A DNA stretch of 7,426 nt from DATKCN01 sp035513175. GTDB lineage: Bacteria; Chloroflexota; Chloroflexia; Thermomicrobiales; CFX8. Within the stretch, counting starts at the first letter, position 1. Each line of letters opens with the position of its first letter. The position numbers and the translations under genes were made by a program. Below the pieces are notes generated by a model. The model was not told the DNA's origin and did not search any database. It was given only the letters and a program-made list of their open reading frames with translations. The stretch is from positions 1 through 7,426 of the forward strand of contig DATKCN010000113.1 of the NCBI GenBank assembly GCA_035513175.1, in the 5' to 3' direction. Below, piece after piece: positions 5,886 through 7,426 of this stretch.

Positions 5886-6728
5886 ATGCAAACCGATCGA
5901 CCACAGATGTACGAGGCCGATTACCGCGTGTCGCCGGACGGCCAGATCGAACGGCGCGACCGCCGCTCCGCCTGGTGGAAGCGGGCGCTGGGTCCTCTCA
6001 TCCCGATCCTGATCTTCGGCGCCACCAAGCTCAAGTTCCTCTTTGCCGCCTTGAAGGGCGTCAAGTTCATGGCCACCGGCGTGACGATGCTGGTGAGCGC
6101 TGGAGCCTACGCGCTGCTCTTTCCGTGGCACTTTGCCGTCGGGCTGGTGGTCCTCATCTTCATTCACGAGATGGGGCATTCGCTGGTGCTGAAGCGCTAT
6201 GGGATGGCCGCGACCGCGCCGATCTTCATCCCATTCCTGGGCGCATTCATCGGCATGAAGCAGCTCCCGAAGAACTCCGTCATGGAAGCCTACGTCGGGC
6301 TGGGCGGCCCAATTCTCGGCACGTTGGGCGCGTTCGCCGCCTGGGGCGTCTATCTGCTGAACGGCGAGCCGATCTTCCTCGTGCTGGCCTTCTTCGGGAT
6401 GTTCCTCAATTTGTTCAACCTGCTGCCGATCCTCCCGCTGGATGGCGGCCGCGCGGTCGGCGCGCTGTCACGCTGGGTCTGGCTCGCCGGGTACGCGGGA
6501 TTGATCGGTCTGGTCGTCATGCGCCCGACGCCGATTCTGTTCATCATCCTGCTGGTCGGCGCCCCGGAAACCTGGAACGCCATTCGCGGCCGCAGGGACC
6601 GCGAGTACTACCGCGCGTCCGGCGCGGACCGCCTGCGGATTGCGGCGCTCTACTTCGGCCTCATCCTCATTCTCGGCGTCTCGTTTTTCGAGATTCAGAG
6701 CTCGCTGGAGGGCATGCGCCTGCGCTAG
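5886..6728 (+). CDS. Site-2 protease family (M50) membrane metalloprotease
   Basis: A 280-residue polytopic membrane protein that should cleave substrates within or near the membrane plane. The zinc motif H94-E-M-G-H98 lies in a hydrophobic helix (about 83-100). The third ligand motif N178-L-L-P-x-x-P-L-D186-G-G is in a later helix, as in the M50 family, with D186 the expected ligand. G-G-P (140-142) precedes it. About six to eight hydrophobic segments are visible, the last at 252-268. An acidic and basic N-terminus of about 30 residues precedes the first one. No PDZ or CBS domain is present, so this is a minimal site-2 protease. The ATG at 5886 has only a weak ribosome binding site, and M8 (ATG at 5907) is an alternative. 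The substrate is unknown: no anti-sigma factor or sporulation gene is nearby. An aminotransferase gene follows after 60 bases. Confidence 0.93.
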   Translation: MQTDRPQMYEADYRVSPDGQIERRDRRSAWWKRALGPLIPILIFGATKLKFLFAALKGVKFMATGVTMLVSAGAYALLFPWHFAVGLVVLIFIHEMGHSLVLKRYGMAATAPIFIPFLGAFIGMKQLPKNSVMEAYVGLGGPILGTLGAFAAWGVYLLNGEPIFLVLAFFGMFLNLFNLLPILPLDGGRAVGALSRWVWLAGYAGLIGLVVMRPTPILFIILLVGAPETWNAIRGRRDREYYRASGADRLRIAALYFGLILILGVSFFEIQSSLEGMRLR

Positions 6729-6788
6729 TGTAGGCGTATCATCGCCAGACGCCAGGCGGGCCGATGCCGTCGCGGGAGATGACGCAGC

Positions 6789-7426
6789 ATGAAGATCGAG
6801 ACGTTCGCGCTCGAACGCTGGATGACGACCTGGGAAACGCAGGTCGAGTACGACATCGCCGAAAGCGGCATTCTGCCGATGACGGTGAACGAGCTGCTCG
6901 ATCTCCTCCCACACGCGCAGCGTAGCAGCGCGCTGGCGCGCCTGCTGGACACCCGTCTCGGCTACAGCGAGGCGCCCGGCTCACTCGAGTTGCGTTCGCT
7001 GCTCGCGTCGACCTATCGCGCCACCGGACCCGACGAGATCCTGGTCACCACCGGAGCGATCGAGGCCAACTTCGTGGCCTTCAACACGCTGCTCGACCCC
7101 GGCGACCACGTCGTGGCCGTCTACCCCGCCTACCAGCAGCTCTATAGCGTGCCGCGCGCCATCGGCTGCGACGTCTCGCTCTGGACGCTGCGCCGGGAAA
7201 ACGGCTTCCGCTACGACCTCGATGAGCTGGAGTCGCTCGTCCGCCGTGAGACACGGCTCATCGTCGTCAACACCCCGCACAACCCAACCGGCGCGATGCT
7301 CTCCCCCGAACAGCTACTGCGCGTCTACGATCTCGCGGGCTCTGTCGGCGCCCGCGTTCTGAGCGACGAGGCCTACCGCTGGCTGGAGGTTCCCGGCGGC
7401 GATTCGTTCGCCCCGCCCGTGCGCGA
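6789..7426 (+). CDS. PLP-dependent class I/II aminotransferase, truncated at the right edge
   Basis: The first 212 residues of a fold-type I aminotransferase; the C-terminal half, including the PLP-binding lysine, lies beyond the window. GGGAG (6774-6778) is ten bases before the ATG at 6789. Visible family marks in order: L-G-Y-S-E-A-P-G-S-x-x-L-R (58-69), T-T-G-A (87-90, phosphate-side contact), P-A-Y (113-115), the N-x-P-H-N-P-T-G motif (161-168, N165 contacting the cofactor) and S-D-E-A-Y (192-196, D193 contacting the pyridine nitrogen and Y196 the O3'). The N-terminus (A-L-E-R-W-x-x-x-W-E, then E-S-G near 25-27) recalls a subgroup related to capreomycidine-synthase-like enzymes, but this is a memory-based hint. 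The amino-acid substrate is unknown. It may share a transcript with the M50 protease 60 bases upstream. Confidence 0.93.
   Translation, partial: MKIETFALERWMTTWETQVEYDIAESGILPMTVNELLDLLPHAQRSSALARLLDTRLGYSEAPGSLELRSLLASTYRATGPDEILVTTGAIEANFVAFNTLLDPGDHVVAVYPAYQQLYSVPRAIGCDVSLWTLRRENGFRYDLDELESLVRRETRLIVVNTPHNPTGAMLSPEQLLRVYDLAGSVGARVLSDEAYRWLEVPGGDSFAPPVR

Noticed and set aside
5810..6733. Plus-strand 307-residue frame overlapping the M50 protease
   Set aside because: Arg/Pro/Ala-rich translation without motifs. The competing frame holds H-E-M-G-H and P-L-D-G-G.

Overview
The window is high-GC bacterial DNA with GTG starts, AGGAG-type ribosome binding sites and mostly GC-ending codons. It carries six supportable protein genes and no rRNA, tRNA, CRISPR array or insertion sequence. 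The divergent glutamine synthetase, the His-rich membrane module on the GGDEF-EAL protein and the CCCCCTCTCCCAG-type dispersed hairpin repeat together suggest Chloroflexota, perhaps a Thermomicrobia-like lineage. That placement is an inference from remembered family resemblance.

Layout. (1) At the left edge (1-322, minus strand) is the start of a small gene of lower GC and different codon use. Its product contains two copies of a 47-residue repeat, and it has a TATAAT -10 box with an inverted repeat just upstream. An antitoxin-like regulator is possible, but its function is not recognised with certainty. (2) Positions 323-830 are about 500 bases without a convincing gene. (3) At 831-3608 is a large membrane-anchored GGDEF-EAL protein with two PAS domains; both the synthase and phosphodiesterase motifs and the product-inhibition site are intact. 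A perfect 7-bp hairpin starts on the last base of its stop codon. (4) At 3744-3989 is a small acidic protein with a four-cysteine zinc ribbon. (5) At 4212-5642 is a glutamine synthetase, preceded by a 17-bp perfect palindrome and a leader able to fold in two alternative ways, and followed by a 13-bp-stem dispersed repeat or terminator. (6) At 5886-6728 is a polytopic site-2 (M50) metalloprotease. (7) At 6789 to the right edge is the N-terminal half of a PLP-dependent class I/II aminotransferase, 60 bases behind the protease and possibly co-transcribed with it.

The genes do not form one evident system. They read as separate transcription units: second-messenger signalling, nitrogen assimilation, membrane proteolysis and amino-acid metabolism. 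The least explained parts are the repeat-containing left-edge gene, the membrane sensory module of the GGDEF-EAL protein, the regulatory DNA and RNA ahead of glutamine synthetase, and the small zinc-ribbon gene.
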